A stretch of 64,000 nucleotides of DNA, taken from contig NZ_CP009285.1 in assembly GCF_000758665.1 (NCBI RefSeq), positions 1,612,001 through 1,676,000 on the forward strand, written 5' to 3'. Below, piece by piece: positions 45,299-54,120 of this stretch; position 1 is the stretch's first letter; each line of letters starts with the position of its first letter. This stretch comes from Paenibacillus borealis (GTDB taxonomy: Bacteria > Bacillota > Bacilli > Paenibacillales > Paenibacillaceae). A model generated the notes under the pieces. The model was not told where the DNA came from, made no database searches, and saw only the letters and a list, made by a program, of their open reading frames with translations. Made by a program: the position numbers and the translations under genes.

Positions 45299-46759
45299 AT
45301 GTTTAAGGATTTCAAGCTTATTGCCGGACGTCCGGTATATATACAGGTGAAGGATTACATGAAGCATCTTATTATCAAAAGCGCGCTCCAGGGCGGCCAG
45401 AAGCTCCCCTCAACACGGGAACTCAGTACACTCCTCAAGGTCAGCCGTAATTCCATTATCTCGGCCTATGAGAGTCTGGAGGATGACGGCTTCGCGTATA
45501 CGGTACAGGGCCAGGGGAGTTATGTCTCACCAGGCGCAGGGGCGGGGCACGGAGGTCCGGAAGCGGCCTCCTGGAGCATGGACTGGAAAGAGCGGATCAG
45601 CGGCCATGCGCTGCTCGCGGAAGAACTGGATATTATGAAGCGGGGGATCCGCGCAGAGAAAGGAACGATTTCTTTTACCAGTATCGCGCCGGATGAGAGC
45701 CTCTTCGATCTGGAACATGTCCGAAGAGCCTTTCTGGAGCGCATGTCCGTAGAGGGCAACGTTCTGCTGAATTATGGATATGCCAAGGGATATAAACCTT
45801 TAATAGATTATTTGCGGCAATATATGGAGCACAAGGGCGTGGATATGCGCGGGAAGGATCTGCTGATTACGAACGGTTTCACGGAGGGCTTCGACATTGT
45901 GTTGACTGCTCTCGGTAAGCGGCATGGCGCTGTAATCTGTGAGAATCCGACGCATCATACGGCGGTCAAGAATCTGAAGCTGCACGGCTTCGGGATTCAC
46001 GGGGTAACGATGGAGCGGGACGGCATCCACCTCGGCGAACTAAAGCGTGCGCTCGATGAGCGGGAATATGACTGTGCGTATCTGGTCCCTTCCTACCACA
46101 ATCCCACCGGAATTGTCATGTCTCCCGAGAAAAGACAAGGGCTGATGAAGCTCATGCAGGACTACAAGGTGCCGGTTATTGAGGATGGCTTCAACGAGGA
46201 GCTGCGTTATTCGGGTGCCCATGTGGCTCCGTTAATCGCGGCGGCGGGCGGCGGGAATAGCGTCGTCTACCTCGGCAGCTTCTCCAAAGTGCTGTTCCCC
46301 GGGCTGCGGGTAGGCTGGGTGCTGGCGGATCAGGAGCTGATCTATTATCTCGAAAGTGTCAAAAGGGCACGCAGTATCCATACCTCGACACTCGACCAGT
46401 CGATCCTGTACCAATATCTGCTGGGCGGCAATCTGGAGAAGTATCTGAAGAAGGCCCGGCTGGAGTATAAACGCAAATACGAGCTGACGCTGGCGTGCTG
46501 CAAGGAGCATATTCCTTATGCCTCATTGTCGGGGGACGGGGGACTGCATCTGTTTGTAACGTTCGCTGAAGGCTTCAACACAAGGGAATTGCTGGCGGCG
46601 TGCCACGGGCAGGGGGTTATTTTTACGGCGGGGGACATCTTCTTCACAGACGGCACAGGGCAGAATACGCTGCGGCTGGGTTTCTCCAGAGTAGCGGATG
46701 AGGATATACGCAGAGGAATTGAAATTATAGGCAGGACAGCACGGCAACTAATGAGATGA
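45299..46759 (+). CDS. MocR/GabR-type PLP-dependent transcriptional regulator (DdlR-like)
   Basis: 486 residues from ATG 45299; the longer frame from 45176 runs through the terminator and repeat array. The N-terminal GntR winged helix is IQVKDYMKHLIIKSALQGGQKLPSTRELSTLLKVSRNS (about 15-55) plus the wing YTVQGQGSYV. The aminotransferase-like domain carries YLVPSYHNPTGIVM near 260 and GSFSKVLFPGLRVGW with the PLP lysine near 330. It is 12 bases before ddl. A MocR-type activator of ddl (DdlR) is known in Brevibacillus, so regulation of the downstream ligase is likely (inference). Confidence 0.9.
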   Translation: MFKDFKLIAGRPVYIQVKDYMKHLIIKSALQGGQKLPSTRELSTLLKVSRNSIISAYESLEDDGFAYTVQGQGSYVSPGAGAGHGGPEAASWSMDWKERISGHALLAEELDIMKRGIRAEKGTISFTSIAPDESLFDLEHVRRAFLERMSVEGNVLLNYGYAKGYKPLIDYLRQYMEHKGVDMRGKDLLITNGFTEGFDIVLTALGKRHGAVICENPTHHTAVKNLKLHGFGIHGVTMERDGIHLGELKRALDEREYDCAYLVPSYHNPTGIVMSPEKRQGLMKLMQDYKVPVIEDGFNEELRYSGAHVAPLIAAAGGGNSVVYLGSFSKVLFPGLRVGWVLADQELIYYLESVKRARSIHTSTLDQSILYQYLLGGNLEKYLKKARLEYKRKYELTLACCKEHIPYASLSGDGGLHLFVTFAEGFNTRELLAACHGQGVIFTAGDIFFTDGTGQNTLRLGFSRVADEDIRRGIEIIGRTARQLMR

Positions 46760-46771
46760 AGAGGTGCGGAT

Positions 46772-47734
46772 ATGATCAGAGTAGGTGTCATTATGGGCGG
46801 CGTATCGTCTGAATATGAGGTGTCAATGAATACCGGCAGGGAGATGCTGAAGGCGCTGGATCCGGCAAAATACATCGGGATTCCGGTCCCCATCACCTCG
46901 CGGAAAGAGCTGCTGGAGGGAGTCGCGGGGCTGGACTTCGCTTTGCTCGCCCTGCATGGGACCTACGGCGAGGATGGCACCGTACAAGGTGCGCTTGAAA
47001 CGCTTGGCATTCCGTATTCCGGGAGCGGCGTGCTGTCCAGCAGTCTCTGCATGGATAAAGGGCTGGCCAAGACGGTCATCCGCAGCAAAAGCATTCCCAC
47101 ACCCGATTGGCTGTGCTGGGACAGCATAAACGAATATGACCCGGAAGCCGTGGACCGGCTGGGTTACCCGGTAATGGTGAAGCCGAATTCCGGCGGATCA
47201 AGCATCGGCATGACCAAGGTGAATCATCCGCAGGAGCTGCGCGGGGCGGTGGAGAAGGCTTTTGCCGCAGACTGCTCGGTGCTGATCGAGCGCTACACCA
47301 CAGGGCAGGAAATTACCTGCTCTATTCTCGGAGGAGAGATGCTGCCGGTTATCGGGATTCAGTCGCTCGGTGCCGACTGGTTCGATTATAGCGCCAAATA
47401 TGAGCAGGGCGGGGCGAAGGAGCAGATCATCCAGCTGCCTGCGGAGGTCGAGGAACGGGTGCGTACGGCGGCACTTGCCTGTTACAGGGCTCTGAAATGC
47501 GCGGTGTATGCCCGGGTGGATATGCTGCTGGTAGACGGGATTCCTTATGTGCTGGAAGTGAATACACTGCCCGGCATGACCGCAACCAGTCTGCTGCCCC
47601 AGAGTGCAAAGGCGGCTGGTATTTCATTCACCCGGCTGCTGGATGAGATTATCACCGGATCAATGCGGGAGCGCGGGGAGCTTGATGGGGCAGCGGCAGC
47701 ACAGCAGGTACAGCAGGGAGGTGTCAGGTTATGA
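46772..47734 (+). CDS. ddl: D-alanine--D-alanine ligase
   Basis: A 320-residue ATP-grasp ligase making D-Ala-D-Ala for peptidoglycan. VGVIMGGVSSEYEVSMNTG opens the protein, LHGTYGEDGTVQGALETLGIPYSGSG is near 68-93, MVKPNSGGSSIGMTKV near 138 and VLEVNTLPGMTATSLLPQSAKAAG near 255-280, with the metal ligands Glu and Asn. The terminal 25 residues are Gln/Ala-rich. Stop overlaps the next gene (ATGA). GAGGTG precedes the ATG. Confidence 0.95.
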   Translation: MIRVGVIMGGVSSEYEVSMNTGREMLKALDPAKYIGIPVPITSRKELLEGVAGLDFALLALHGTYGEDGTVQGALETLGIPYSGSGVLSSSLCMDKGLAKTVIRSKSIPTPDWLCWDSINEYDPEAVDRLGYPVMVKPNSGGSSIGMTKVNHPQELRGAVEKAFAADCSVLIERYTTGQEITCSILGGEMLPVIGIQSLGADWFDYSAKYEQGGAKEQIIQLPAEVEERVRTAALACYRALKCAVYARVDMLLVDGIPYVLEVNTLPGMTATSLLPQSAKAAGISFTRLLDEIITGSMRERGELDGAAAAQQVQQGGVRL

Positions 47735-48945
47735 AAAGAGTACAATCCGCGCTGCCGCTAAACCGTCTCCCTCGTATCTCCGTGCACAATGACCCTGTTA
47801 CTCCGCGCTTAAGGGAGATTCCGCCTTCGGGCATCCGCGCTTTTTTTGATCTGGCTGCGGGTAACAACGATATTATATCACTTGGGGTTGGTGAACCTGA
47901 CTTCACTACTCCTGAACAGGTAAGAGCGGCTTGTGTCCGCGCTTTGAACGAGGGGGAAACAGCGTATACGCCCAACGCAGGACGGATGGAGCTCCGGGAA
48001 GAGATTTCCGGGTATTTGCGGAACGGCTTCGCACTGACGTATGATCATGCGGACGAAATATTGGTTACCGTTGGGAGCAGTGAAGCCGTGGATTTGGCGC
48101 TGCGTGCCTTCATCGCGCCGGGTGATGAGATTCTGATTCCTTCTCCGGGTTATGTTGCTTATGCACCTATCGCTTATCTGAACGGCGGGACGCTGGCCAC
48201 AGTTGAGACAACGGCTGAGCAGGGCTTTAAGCTCACAGCTGAAGCGCTGCGCCAAGCGATTACACCTCGCTCCAAGCTGCTGATGGTGAACTTTCCAAGT
48301 AATCCTACGGGGGCGGTAATGACTTACGAGGACTGGCTGCCGGTAGCTGAAGTGGTGAAGGAGCACGGGCTAATCGTGATTTCGGATGAGATCTATGCCG
48401 AGCTGACGTATGACAGCACACATGTGAGTATTGCTTCACTCCCGGGCATGAAGGAGCGGACGGTGGTGATCAGCGGATTCTCGAAGGCTTTTGCCATGAC
48501 CGGCTGGCGGGTCGGGTATGCCTGCGGGAACCGCGAACTGCTGGCGGCTATGCTCAAAATTCATCAATACACAGCCATGTGCGCACCCGTGCTGGGACAG
48601 ATTGCCGCAGCTGAATCCTTGCGCAGTGCGCTGCCGGATAAAGACCGGATGAAGGCCTGCTTCAAAGACCGCCGGACATTATTTGTGGACGGTCTGCGGT
48701 CTGCGGGACTGCCCTGCCATATGCCGCAGGGGGCATTTTATGCTTTTGCCTCCATTGCCCGTACCGGCATGAGCTCGGAGGAATTCGCCTTAAGGCTGCT
48801 GAAGGAGGCTGGGGTCGCAGTTGTCCCGGGCCATGTGTTCGGGGCTGGCGGGGAAGGGTATATCCGCTGCTCCTATGCGGCTTCTACAGCGAAGCTGACC
48901 GAAGCGCTGGAGCGGCTGGAAGGCTTCATGAAGGTAAAAATCTAA
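47731..48945 (+). CDS. Class I aminotransferase, PatA-like
   Basis: A 404-residue fold-type-I aminotransferase: ISLGVGEPDFTTPEQVR near 52, YTPNAGRMELREEI, VNFPSNPTGAVMTYEDW near 188, VISDEIYAELTYD and SGFSKAFAMTGWRVGYACG with PLP Lys252. This is the aspartate/PatA branch that includes N-acetyl-LL-diaminopimelate aminotransferase. Overlap of four bases with ddl suggests a shared function in cell-wall precursor supply, such as diaminopimelate. That is inferred from position; other amino acid transaminations remain possible. Confidence 0.88.
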   Translation: MKRVQSALPLNRLPRISVHNDPVTPRLREIPPSGIRAFFDLAAGNNDIISLGVGEPDFTTPEQVRAACVRALNEGETAYTPNAGRMELREEISGYLRNGFALTYDHADEILVTVGSSEAVDLALRAFIAPGDEILIPSPGYVAYAPIAYLNGGTLATVETTAEQGFKLTAEALRQAITPRSKLLMVNFPSNPTGAVMTYEDWLPVAEVVKEHGLIVISDEIYAELTYDSTHVSIASLPGMKERTVVISGFSKAFAMTGWRVGYACGNRELLAAMLKIHQYTAMCAPVLGQIAAAESLRSALPDKDRMKACFKDRRTLFVDGLRSAGLPCHMPQGAFYAFASIARTGMSSEEFALRLLKEAGVAVVPGHVFGAGGEGYIRCSYAASTAKLTEALERLEGFMKVKI

Positions 48946-49032
48946 TTGTAAGATCAATCTATATCACCTATAATCCTTTAAGGAAGAAATAGGGATATGA
49001 TCGAAGTCAATTGGCTTGCAGCCAAGTCAGTG

Positions 49033-49068
49033 GAAGCTCCCTTCTTCAGAGCAGGGGAGCTTCTTTTG
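49033..49068 (+). terminator. Terminator after the mocR-ddl-aminotransferase block
   Basis: GAAGCTCCC / GGGAGCTTC stem with 13-base loop, then TTTTG. Confidence 0.85.
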
Positions 49069-49148
49069 TGTTCTGGTGGAGGTAGGCCGAGCAGATGGAA
49101 GCGGATTGTTTTCAATAGAATATATAATAGAAAACAGGAGGTAATATC

Positions 49149-50210
49149 ATGATCACAGCCATACAAGAAGTAACCGGACGGATCGCTCCGCCGGATGAAA
49201 AAGCTACCTTACGCGCGGTGCTCCGCCTGAACAGTCTGACCAAACCGCCGGGAAGCCTCGGCCGGCTGGAGGCGCTGGCCGTCCGGCTGGCCGGGATCTC
49301 CAAAGTAGAACAGCCCTGTTACAGCAAACGTACAGTAGTAGTAATGGCTGCGGACCATGGGGTCTGTTGTGAGGGAGTAAGTGCTTTTCCGCAGGAGGTT
49401 ACGATGCAGATGGCCTATAACTTCCTGAGCGGCGGCGCGGCAGTGAACGTGCTGGCCCGCCAGGGCGGTGCAGAAGTTCAGTTCGTGGACATCGGCATCA
49501 ATGGTGATATTACCCATCCGCAGCTGATCGACCGCAAAGTGCGCCGCGGGACGGACAATATGGCGGCAGGTCCGGCCATGAGCCGCGATGATGCGCTGCG
49601 CGCGATTCTGGCCGGGGTTCAGGTGGCTCAGGAAGCGGTGAAGAACGGGACGGAGATTTTTATTACCGGTGAGATGGGGATCGGCAATACTACAGCAAGT
49701 GCTGCAGTGTTATGTGCACTGGAAGGTATTCCGCCAGAGACGGCAGCCGGACGGGGGACAGGCATCGACGACGAGCGGCTGCGCCACAAAATATCGGTAA
49801 TCGAACGCGCCCTTCAGGTGAATACGCCGAATCCGGCAGATCCGATCGATGTGCTCTCGAAGGTAGGCGGACTTGAGATTGCCGGTCTGGCGGGTCTGAT
49901 TCTCGGTGCGGCAGCCCTGCGGATTCCGGTCATTCTGGACGGCTTCATTTCCGGTGCGGCAGCCCTGGTAGCCAAGGCGCTGGCGCCCGAATCGACGGCA
50001 TACATGATTGCTTCCCATGTCTCAGGCGAGCAGGGGCATAAGCTGATGCTGGACCGCCTCGGTCTGGAGGCCCTGCTGGATCTCGGACTGCGCCTCGGCG
50101 AAGGCACCGGCGGTGCGCTGTGCCTGCATTTCATTGAAGCGGTCTGCCGCATCATGCGGGAGATGGCGACCTTCGAGAGCGCGGGGGTTTCCGGGTCGGA
50201 GAGCGTATGA
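49149..50210 (+). CDS. cobT: Nicotinate-nucleotide--dimethylbenzimidazole phosphoribosyltransferase
   Basis: A 353-residue CobT that activates the lower ligand as alpha-ribazole phosphate. Signatures are LNSLTKPPGSLGRLEALAVRLA near 28-50, VMAADHGVCCEGVSAFPQEVT near 66, ITGEMGIGNTTASAAVLCAL near 173-192 and SKVGGLEIAGLAGLILGAA near 238, with a catalytic Glu in LCLHFIEAV near 330. AGGAGG is eight bases upstream of ATG and a TATAAT lies at 49123-49128, though without a clear -35. Overlaps cobU by four bases. Confidence 0.95.
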   Translation: MITAIQEVTGRIAPPDEKATLRAVLRLNSLTKPPGSLGRLEALAVRLAGISKVEQPCYSKRTVVVMAADHGVCCEGVSAFPQEVTMQMAYNFLSGGAAVNVLARQGGAEVQFVDIGINGDITHPQLIDRKVRRGTDNMAAGPAMSRDDALRAILAGVQVAQEAVKNGTEIFITGEMGIGNTTASAAVLCALEGIPPETAAGRGTGIDDERLRHKISVIERALQVNTPNPADPIDVLSKVGGLEIAGLAGLILGAAALRIPVILDGFISGAAALVAKALAPESTAYMIASHVSGEQGHKLMLDRLGLEALLDLGLRLGEGTGGALCLHFIEAVCRIMREMATFESAGVSGSESV

Positions 50211-50764
50211 GTATCCTCGTAACCGGAGGCGCACGCAGCGGGAAAAGCGGCTTCGCCGAGCGTTTAACCCGGAAGCTGGCGGACCCGCAGCAGGCGGTTT
50301 ATGTGGCGACCGGACAAGCATTCGATGAAGAGATGAAGGCGCGGATTGCCCTGCACCGGCAGCAACGGGAGGAGGGCGGCTTCCGGTGGGAGACACTGGA
50401 GGAGCCGCTTGAACTATCGGTGCTGCTGGAGCGGCAGTCCGGCAGCGGTCAGGCTGTGCTGGTGGACTGCCTGACGCTCTGGCTGTCCAATCAGCTGCTG
50501 GCTGTAGAGGAGCGCAGTGACCGGCAGCAGCTGGTGGAAGAGGCAATTGCCGGACTGGAGCAGAGTGTCTCCAGCTTCCAGGGGACGCTAATTCTTGTTA
50601 CCAATGAAGTAGGTGACGGCATTGTGCCGGAGTATTCACTCGGCCGGTTGTACCGTGATTTGGCCGGACGGATGAACGCGCGGCTTGCCCGGCAGTGTGA
50701 GCAGGTATTTCTGGTTACGGCCGGGATACCGCTAGAGCTGAAGAGCCGGGAGTACCTGCTGTGA
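50207..50764 (+). CDS. cobU: Adenosylcobinamide kinase / adenosylcobinamide-phosphate guanylyltransferase
   Basis: 185 residues. The P-loop VTGGARSGKSGFAERL is at residues 5-20, YVATGQAFDEEMKARIALHRQQR (catalytic His region) near 36-58, VLVDCLTLWLSNQL near 85 and LVTNEVGDGIVPEYSLGRLYRD near 126, all typical of CobU/CobP. It phosphorylates and guanylylates cobinamide for CobS. Overlaps cobT and cobS by four bases each, so translation is coupled. Confidence 0.95.
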   Translation: MSILVTGGARSGKSGFAERLTRKLADPQQAVYVATGQAFDEEMKARIALHRQQREEGGFRWETLEEPLELSVLLERQSGSGQAVLVDCLTLWLSNQLLAVEERSDRQQLVEEAIAGLEQSVSSFQGTLILVTNEVGDGIVPEYSLGRLYRDLAGRMNARLARQCEQVFLVTAGIPLELKSREYLL

Positions 50765-51570
50765 GCGCGCGGGGGGATGCTGCTGCCGCTTTTCAGTTCC
50801 TGTCGCGGTTTCCGGTCAAATACAGCCCGGATTTCTCGCCTGAGCTGCTGCGCCGCAGCGTGGTCTATTATCCGCTGGTCGGCGCAGCGATCGGACTCAG
50901 CGCCGCATTAGGCGCGGCAGCTGCAGCCTGGCTGCTGCCGGTCTGGCCTGCCGCGGTCATCACCCTCATCCTGTGGGTGGGGCTGACCGGCGGGCTGCAT
51001 CTGGACGGCTGGATGGACTGCGCCGATGCGCTGCTCAGCTACCGCTCGCGAGAGCGGATGCTGGAGATCATGAAGGACAGCCGCGTAGGCGCTATGGGTG
51101 TGCTGGCCTGCGTGCTGCTGCTGTTGCTGAAGGCCTCGCTGCTGGCGGCATTGATCGAAGGCGGCAGCTACAGCATGCTGCCGCTGCTCCTGCTGCCGCC
51201 GGTCTGGAGCCGCTGGTACATGGTGCGGGCCATGGCCCGCTATCCGCTGGCCCGCGGCAATGAAGGGCTGGCCGCCAGCTTCGGCGGGCTGCCTGCCCGG
51301 CTGGAGCGGCGCGCGCGTCTAAGCGCCGCGCTGCTTACGCTGGCCGCTGCCGCGGCGCCTCTGGCGCTCGGCGCGGGCAGCGGGGCCTGGCCGCAGCTGG
51401 CGGCTGCGGCCATCCTGGCGCCGGCGGCTGCGGCAGCCTGCGGCATGCTCGCAGCGCGGCGGATCGGCAGCCGGCTCGGCGGGCTCACCGGCGACGTCTA
51501 CGGCGCGCTGGGAGAGCTGCTCGAGACGGTGGTTCTGCTTGTGCTGGTGCTGCTGCAGCACAACCTGTAG
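50761..51570 (+). CDS. cobS: Adenosylcobinamide-GDP ribazoletransferase
   Basis: A 269-residue membrane protein, about six hydrophobic helices, unusually Ala/Leu/Arg-rich and GC-rich toward the end. The family motif TGGLHLDGWMDCADALLSYRSRERMLEIMKDSRVGAMG (about 77-114) holds the Mg-binding Asp cluster. It joins GDP-cobinamide to alpha-ribazole phosphate. GTG start overlapping the cobU stop. Confidence 0.94.
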   Translation: MSARGDAAAAFQFLSRFPVKYSPDFSPELLRRSVVYYPLVGAAIGLSAALGAAAAAWLLPVWPAAVITLILWVGLTGGLHLDGWMDCADALLSYRSRERMLEIMKDSRVGAMGVLACVLLLLLKASLLAALIEGGSYSMLPLLLLPPVWSRWYMVRAMARYPLARGNEGLAASFGGLPARLERRARLSAALLTLAAAAAPLALGAGSGAWPQLAAAAILAPAAAAACGMLAARRIGSRLGGLTGDVYGALGELLETVVLLVLVLLQHNL

Positions 51571-51654
51571 CGGCCAGCGCCGCCCGGCTCAGCGATCTAC
51601 TACAACTGTGCCGTTCTTAACTCCGGCAGCAGCCAGAAAGCGAGGAAGATGAAC

Positions 51655-53406
51655 ATGGAAGATACAACTGCATGTAAGGCTGCCGCCCAGGCCGCGCCGG
51701 GGTTTGCGGGTGGAGCGGATAAGCTGAAGCCAGCAGCCGCCCAGGCCGCACCGGGGCCTGCGGGTGGAGCGGATAAGCTGAAGCCAGATACCACCCAGGC
51801 AGCGCCGGGAGTTGCAGATGGAGCGGGCCAGCAGCGGCCAGCCACCGTGCTGATGCTGCAGGGAACCGCCTCCGATGTCGGCAAGAGCCTCGTCACCGCC
51901 GCCATTGGGCGGATTATGACCCGGGACGGCTACCGCACGGCACCGTTCAAATCGCAGAATATGGCGCTGAATTCCTATGTTACAGCGGACGGCAAAGAAA
52001 TCGGCCGCGCCCAGGGGATGCAGGCGGAAGCCTTCGGCATTACAGCTACCAGCGACATGAATCCGATCCTGCTGAAGCCGTCCGGTGAGATGAGTGCGCA
52101 GATCGTGGTGCATGGTGTGCCGCATGCCGCGCTCAGTGCGAGAGAATACCGTGAGAAGTTTCTCCCCGAAGCCAAAGGGACGGTGATGGATGCGCTTGGC
52201 CGTCTGCGGGAGGCCTATGATATTGTACTGATGGAAGGCGCAGGCAGCCCCGCTGAGATCAACCTCAAGGCGCGGGATATCGTCAATATGAATCTGGCCG
52301 GCTGGGCGGATGCGCCGGTGCTGCTGGTTGCCGATATTGACCGGGGCGGCGTGTTTGCCTTCATCGTCGGGACGCTGGAGCTGCTGGAGCCGCATGAACG
52401 GGCCCGGGTCAAAGGCTTCATTATCAATAAATTCCGCGGCGATGTATCGCTGCTGCAGCCCGGGCTGGACTGGCTGGAGGAGCGTACAGGCATTCCGGTA
52501 CTGGGTGTGCTTCCGTTCCTGCCGCAGCTGCGGATTGAGGCAGAGGACTCCGTAGTTCTGGAAGGAACGTCGGGACGTTTGCGCGAAGAATCCGCCAGGG
52601 AGCTTGATATCGCGGTTATCCGCTATCCGCGGATCTCTAACTTTACGGACTTCGATCCGCTTGCGGATGAACCGGATACTGCCGTGCGCTATGTCATGTC
52701 AGCAGACGAGCTGGGAACGCCGGATGTCATCATATTGCCGGGTACGAAGAATACGGCGGCCGACCTGCAGTATTTGCGGGAGCAGGGGTTCCCGGAGGCA
52801 ATAGAGCGTGCGTTGGAGCAGGGGACGCAGCAGCTTGCCGGAATCTGCGGCGGGTATCAGATGCTGGGGTTGAAGCTGCTTGATCCTCATGCGGTTGAGA
52901 GTACTGAACCGGGTGAGAGTGAGGGCCTCGGGTATCTGCCGCTGTCAACGGCGTTCCTGCAGCAGAAGACCACGGTCCGCGTCAGCGGAACGCTGGCTGC
53001 GGATCATCCGCTGCAACTAGGCACCGAGGCGCTCGCCTCAATCGGTGGGATGCCCATTACCGGATACGAGATACATATGGGAACGACGACGAACCATGAT
53101 GCTGCTTCCGTGCGCAGTCTGTTCATGCTGGCCGGGCCGGAAGGGCAGGCTGTGCCGGAAGGCTGGGGGACCCCGGACGGCAGAATCTGGGGCAGTTATC
53201 TGCACGGATTGTTCCACAACGATAAGCTGCGCCGGAGCTGGCTGGACGGATTACGGACAGCCAAGGGGCTGGCGCCGCTAACGGTAACCTTCTCGGCAGC
53301 TGCGCTCCGTGAGCAGGAGTTTGACCGGCTGGCGGATGCCGTAAGAGCGCATCTGGATATGAATGCCGTGTACAACATTATGGGCTTGCGAGGAAGAGGG
53401 GAATAG
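51655..53406 (+). CDS. cobQ: Cobyric acid synthase with repetitive N-terminal extension
   Basis: 583 residues from ATG 51655; ATG 51649 is also possible. The core begins near residue 66 with [22 protein letters not shown] (P-loop), then [36 protein letters not shown] and [10 protein letters not shown]. The C-terminal type-1 glutaminase has [12 protein letters not shown] (nucleophile Cys near 400) and the His of YLHGLFHN. It amidates four corrin side chains using glutamine and ATP. Before the core lie three 18-residue repeats ([18 protein letters not shown] type, 54-bp DNA units). Family members normally start within a few residues of the P-loop. A 78-base gap separates it from cobS. Confidence 0.93.
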   Translation: MEDTTACKAAAQAAPGFAGGADKLKPAAAQAAPGPAGGADKLKPDTTQAAPGVADGAGQQRPATVLMLQGTASDVGKSLVTAAIGRIMTRDGYRTAPFKSQNMALNSYVTADGKEIGRAQGMQAEAFGITATSDMNPILLKPSGEMSAQIVVHGVPHAALSAREYREKFLPEAKGTVMDALGRLREAYDIVLMEGAGSPAEINLKARDIVNMNLAGWADAPVLLVADIDRGGVFAFIVGTLELLEPHERARVKGFIINKFRGDVSLLQPGLDWLEERTGIPVLGVLPFLPQLRIEAEDSVVLEGTSGRLREESARELDIAVIRYPRISNFTDFDPLADEPDTAVRYVMSADELGTPDVIILPGTKNTAADLQYLREQGFPEAIERALEQGTQQLAGICGGYQMLGLKLLDPHAVESTEPGESEGLGYLPLSTAFLQQKTTVRVSGTLAADHPLQLGTEALASIGGMPITGYEIHMGTTTNHDAASVRSLFMLAGPEGQAVPEGWGTPDGRIWGSYLHGLFHNDKLRRSWLDGLRTAKGLAPLTVTFSAAALREQEFDRLADAVRAHLDMNAVYNIMGLRGRGE

Positions 53407-53408
53407 GG

Positions 53409-53735
53409 GTGGCTGCTGCGGTTCTGCTGTTTATTGTTGCCGGACTGGCCGAGATCGGCGGCGGATATCTGGTCTGGCTCTGGCTGCGGGAATCGCGGCC
53501 GCTGTGGTACGGATTGGTAGGCTCAGTAATTCTGATCGCGTATGGCATTATCCCGACTCTGCAGAAGTTTCCTTCCTTTGGCCGGGTATATGCAGCCTAT
53601 GGCGGTGTATTTATCGTGCTTGCTGTGCTGTGGGGCTGGCTGGTGGACCGGAAAACACCGGATCTCTACGACTGGATCGGCGCAGGGATCTGCGTGATCG
53701 GTGTCTCGGTCATCCTCTGGGCACCAAGACACTGA
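53409..53735 (+). CDS. YnfA-family (UPF0060) small membrane protein
   Basis: 108 residues, four transmembrane helices, matching UPF0060: [21 protein letters not shown] near 8-28, [41 protein letters not shown] and [21 protein letters not shown]. Related to small multidrug resistance transporters; the transported compound is unknown. GTG start two bases after the cobQ stop, so it is cotranscribed with the cobalamin genes, possibly only by chance. Confidence 0.92.
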   Translation: MAAAVLLFIVAGLAEIGGGYLVWLWLRESRPLWYGLVGSVILIAYGIIPTLQKFPSFGRVYAAYGGVFIVLAVLWGWLVDRKTPDLYDWIGAGICVIGVSVILWAPRH

Positions 53736-53808
53736 ACATGCCCTAATCATCTCCTGCTATAATCTGTATAAGCTGAATTTAAGCTATTAGCCTATAATCC
53801 TGCCCAAA

Positions 53809-53990
53809 ATACAACATTTTGCCGATTACATCGGTCCTAATTCAAAAATGTTGTACGAATTGCAGCAATTCTCCTTTTCCAAGCGGAAAATCAGAGAAAT
53901 TATTGTATTACATACAACAATCCTTCTAAAAACCCGGGTATTTATGAATCGAAGTTGTAATTCGTACAACATTTATTTCGAACAACATTT
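53809..53990 (-). repeat. Dispersed TTGTTGTA repeat family, copy C (inverted)
   Basis: Read leftward: ATGTTGTACGAATTACAAC, then AGGATTGTTGTATGTAATAC, CCGCTTGG, TACAACATTTTTGAATTAGG and ACCGAT, in the same order as copy D. More diverged than A, B and D. Confidence 0.75.
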
Positions 53991-54052
53991 ATGCTGAAAC
54001 AGCGCGGCCTTAAGAATCCCAATTTGCCAGCAACGAATTAGAATAGATACAA

Positions 54053-54094
54053 AAAAGCAGCTCCAACAGCCGCGTGGCCTTTGGAACTGCTTTT
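54053..54094. terminator. Terminator of the chemoreceptor gene (bidirectional)
   Basis: AAAAGCAG / CTGCTTTT with inner TCCAA / TTGGA. T-runs on both sides (TTTTATTTTT rightward, CTTTTTTG leftward). Confidence 0.85.
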
Positions 54095-54120
54095 ATTTTT
54101 GCTGCTAAGCAGCTTTACAG

